The notes below the pieces were generated by a model. That model saw only the letters and a program-made list of their open reading frames with translations. It made no database searches and was not told the DNA's origin. Source: an uncultured Bacteroides sp. (GTDB lineage: Bacteria; Bacteroidota; Bacteroidia; Bacteroidales; Bacteroidaceae). From it: a DNA stretch of 17,012 nt. The stretch is from assembly GCA_900556625.1 (NCBI GenBank), contig USPQ01000056.1, forward strand, positions 1 through 17,012. The letters are read 5' to 3'. Below, in pieces: positions 15,226 through 17,012 of this stretch. The translations under genes and the position numbers were made by a program. Positions within the stretch are counted from its first letter, which is position 1, and each line of letters starts with the position of its first letter.

Positions 15226-17012
15226 TTAGATCTTGTTCGCACGTTTGCGCTCTATTTCGTCCAAAATGACTTTACGCATACGCATTGCTTTCGGGGTTAC
15301 TTCTACATATTCGTCTTCCTTGATGTACTCCAATGCTTCTTCGAGTGAGAACTGAACGGGAGGAATCAGACGAACTTTATCGTCCGAACCGGAAGCACGC
15401 ATATTGGTCAACTTCTTTGATTTGGTAACGTTGATAACCAAGTCGTTGTCGTGAGAGTGCTCACCTACCACCTGTCCTGCATAGACTTCATCTTGCGGGA
15501 AGATAAAGAATTTACCGCGATCTTGCAATTTGTCGATAGCATAAGCAAAAGCGGTTCCGCTTTCCATGGCAATCATAGAACCATTGGTACGACGTTCGAT
15601 TTCTCCTTTGTATGGCTGGTATTCTTTAAAACGGTGTGCCATAATAGCTTCACCGGCAGAGGCGGTCAGCACATTGGTACGAAGACCAATGATCCCACGT
15701 GAAGGCATATCAAATTCGAGATTGATACGTTCGCCCGTATTTTCCATTTTGACCATTTCACCTTTACGGCGGGTTACCATATCAATAATCTTACTGGAAT
15801 ATTCTTCCGGTACGTTGATTGTCAGTTCTTCAATCGGTTCGCATTTTACACCGTCTATTTCTCTGTAGATAACCTGTGGCTGACCTACCTGCAATTCGTA
15901 TCCTTCGCGGCGCATTGTTTCAATCAGTACGGAAAGGTGAAGTACACCACGGCCGGAAACAATCCATTTACCATCCTCTTCACTCTTCTTTACGCGAAGA
16001 GCCAGATTCTTGTCGAGTTCCCTCATCAAACGGTCATGGATGTGGCGTGAAGTTACAAACTTGCCGTCTTTTCCGAAGAACGGAGAGTCGTTGATAGCAA
16101 ATAACATACTCATTGTCGGCTCGTCGATTGCAATAGGTGGCAATGCCTCCGGATTTTCGAAGTCACAAACAGTATCTCCGATTTCAAATCCGTCGATACC
16201 TACCAATGCACAAATATCTCCAGAAGAAACTTCACTTGTTTTCACACGGCCTAGACCTTCGAATACATGAAGTTCTTTAATTTTACTTTTAAGCATATCA
16301 CCGTTGCGCTTTACAAGCGTTACGTTCATACCTTCTTTTAATGTACCGCGATGCACACGACCTACGGCGATACGTCCGGTATAAGAAGAATAATCCAGAG
16401 AAGTAATCAACATCTGCGGAGTACCTTCTAACTGTGTCGGAGCCGGAATGTTCTCGATGATACAATCCAGTAGCGGAGTGATCGTTTCAGTCGGCTTCTG
16501 CCAATCGGTGCTCATCCAGTTGTTCTTGGCAGAACCATAGATAACGGGGAAATCCAATTGATCTTCCGTAGCGTTGAGGCTGAACATCAAGTCGAATACC
16601 ATTTCGTATACTTCTTCCGGACGGCAGTTCGGCTTATCTACCTTATTAACTACTACAATCGGTTTCAAACCAATTTCCAATGCTTTTTGCAGCACGAAAC
16701 GAGTCTGGGGCATCGGACCTTCAAATGCGTCGACCAGCAGAATACAACCATCGGCCATATTCAATACGCGTTCAACTTCACCACCGAAGTCACTGTGTCC
16801 CGGAGTATCAATAATATTAATTTTAGTACCGTTGTAGTTAATGGAAACGTTCTTGGAAAGAATCGTTATACCACGTTCGCGCTCCAAGTCGTTGTTATCC
16901 AAGATAAGTTCACCACTATTTTGATTGTTGCGGAACAAATTTCCGGCCAACAGCATTTTGTCAACCAGCGTTGTTTTCCCATGGTCAACATGGGCAATGA
17001 TTGCAATGTTTC
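15226..17012 (-). CDS. typA: Translational GTPase TypA/BipA, N-terminus cut by the window edge
   Basis: This is a ribosome-associated translational GTPase of the EF-G-like family, involved in 50S assembly and stress or low-temperature growth. The frame stays open past the internal Met at 16956 to the window end. The edge holds NIAIIAHVDHGKTTLVDK, so the G1 loop is present at about 16969-16995 and only about half a dozen first codons are missing. Other motifs are G2 with RERGITI, G3 DTPGHSDFGG, G4 VVNKVDK and G5 GSAKNNW. They are followed by domain II (TGRIAVGRVHRG), an EF-G-like domain with VLHLSVLIETMRREG, and the TypA-specific C-terminal region (GRGIIGLRTN, AHRFKEYQPY, YAIDKLQDRGKFFIFP). 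About 595 residues are visible; the family has about 600. It is convergent with the MutS-like gene, and its promoter is outside the window. A core gene, unrelated to the glycan locus. Confidence 0.97.
   Translation of the reverse strand, partial: NIAIIAHVDHGKTTLVDKMLLAGNLFRNNQNSGELILDNNDLERERGITILSKNVSINYNGTKINIIDTPGHSDFGGEVERVLNMADGCILLVDAFEGPMPQTRFVLQKALEIGLKPIVVVNKVDKPNCRPEEVYEMVFDLMFSLNATEDQLDFPVIYGSAKNNWMSTDWQKPTETITPLLDCIIENIPAPTQLEGTPQMLITSLDYSSYTGRIAVGRVHRGTLKEGMNVTLVKRNGDMLKSKIKELHVFEGLGRVKTSEVSSGDICALVGIDGFEIGDTVCDFENPEALPPIAIDEPTMSMLFAINDSPFFGKDGKFVTSRHIHDRLMRELDKNLALRVKKSEEDGKWIVSGRGVLHLSVLIETMRREGYELQVGQPQVIYREIDGVKCEPIEELTINVPEEYSSKIIDMVTRRKGEMVKMENTGERINLEFDMPSRGIIGLRTNVLTASAGEAIMAHRFKEYQPYKGEIERRTNGSMIAMESGTAFAYAIDKLQDRGKFFIFPQDEVYAGQVVGEHSHDNDLVINVTKSKKLTNMRASGSDDKVRLIPPVQFSLEEALEYIKEDEYVEVTPKAMRMRKVILDEIERKRANKI

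Noticed and set aside
1..17012. CRISPR array, tRNA/rRNA genes, insertion sequences or prophage genes
   Set aside because: No regularly spaced repeats, cloverleaf-like segments, transposase or integrase motifs, or terminal inverted repeats were seen on either strand.

Overview
The window looks like chromosomal DNA from a gut Bacteroides or close relative. The evidence is a SusC/SusD pair, lipoproteins with Bacteroidetes-only domain families (DUF4959, DUF5126, DUF5000, DUF4998), AT-rich spacers without Shine-Dalgarno sites, and candidate promoters of the Bacteroides TAnnTTTG type. The species cannot be fixed from the sequence alone.

Layout. Positions 1-508 hold no convincing gene: a possible C-terminal tail of an upstream gene, a perfect 15-bp palindrome and a short in-frame relic upstream of susC. 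Positions 509-8145 form a tight four-gene plus-strand operon: SusC-like TonB-dependent transporter, SusD-like lipoprotein, a DUF4959/DUF5126/DUF5000 lipoprotein, and a DUF4998 plus F5/8 type C lipoprotein. Spacers are 10-21 bp. A 208-bp gap follows, holding a nested hairpin (probable terminator) and a TATCTTTG promoter candidate. A second plus-strand unit runs 8354-13768: a GH110-type alpha-1,3-galactosidase, a GH95 alpha-L-fucosidase, and a split pair of short chromate-transporter (ChrA) proteins whose first ATG lies only 7 nt after the GH95 stop. Next is a MutS-like ATPase lacking the mismatch-binding domain (13848-15164). A bidirectional terminator separates it from the convergent, minus-strand ribosome-associated GTPase typA/bipA (15226 to the window edge, missing only a few N-terminal codons).

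How the genes work together (inference). Positions 509-12682 are a polysaccharide utilization locus. The SusC/SusD pair and two surface lipoproteins would capture and import a host glycan. The two exported, probably periplasmic glycosidases would then remove a terminal alpha-1,3-linked galactose (GH110) and an alpha-1,2-linked fucose (GH95). That pair of activities matches the blood group B determinant Gal-alpha-1,3-(Fuc-alpha-1,2)-Gal found on mucin O-glycans, so a blood-group-B or related mucin-glycan locus is the best hypothesis. No regulator (hybrid two-component, ECF sigma/anti-sigma or SusR-like), sulfatase, beta-galactosidase or endo-acting enzyme is in the window; these may lie to the left of position 1 or elsewhere. 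I see no mobile element, tRNA, rRNA or CRISPR array.
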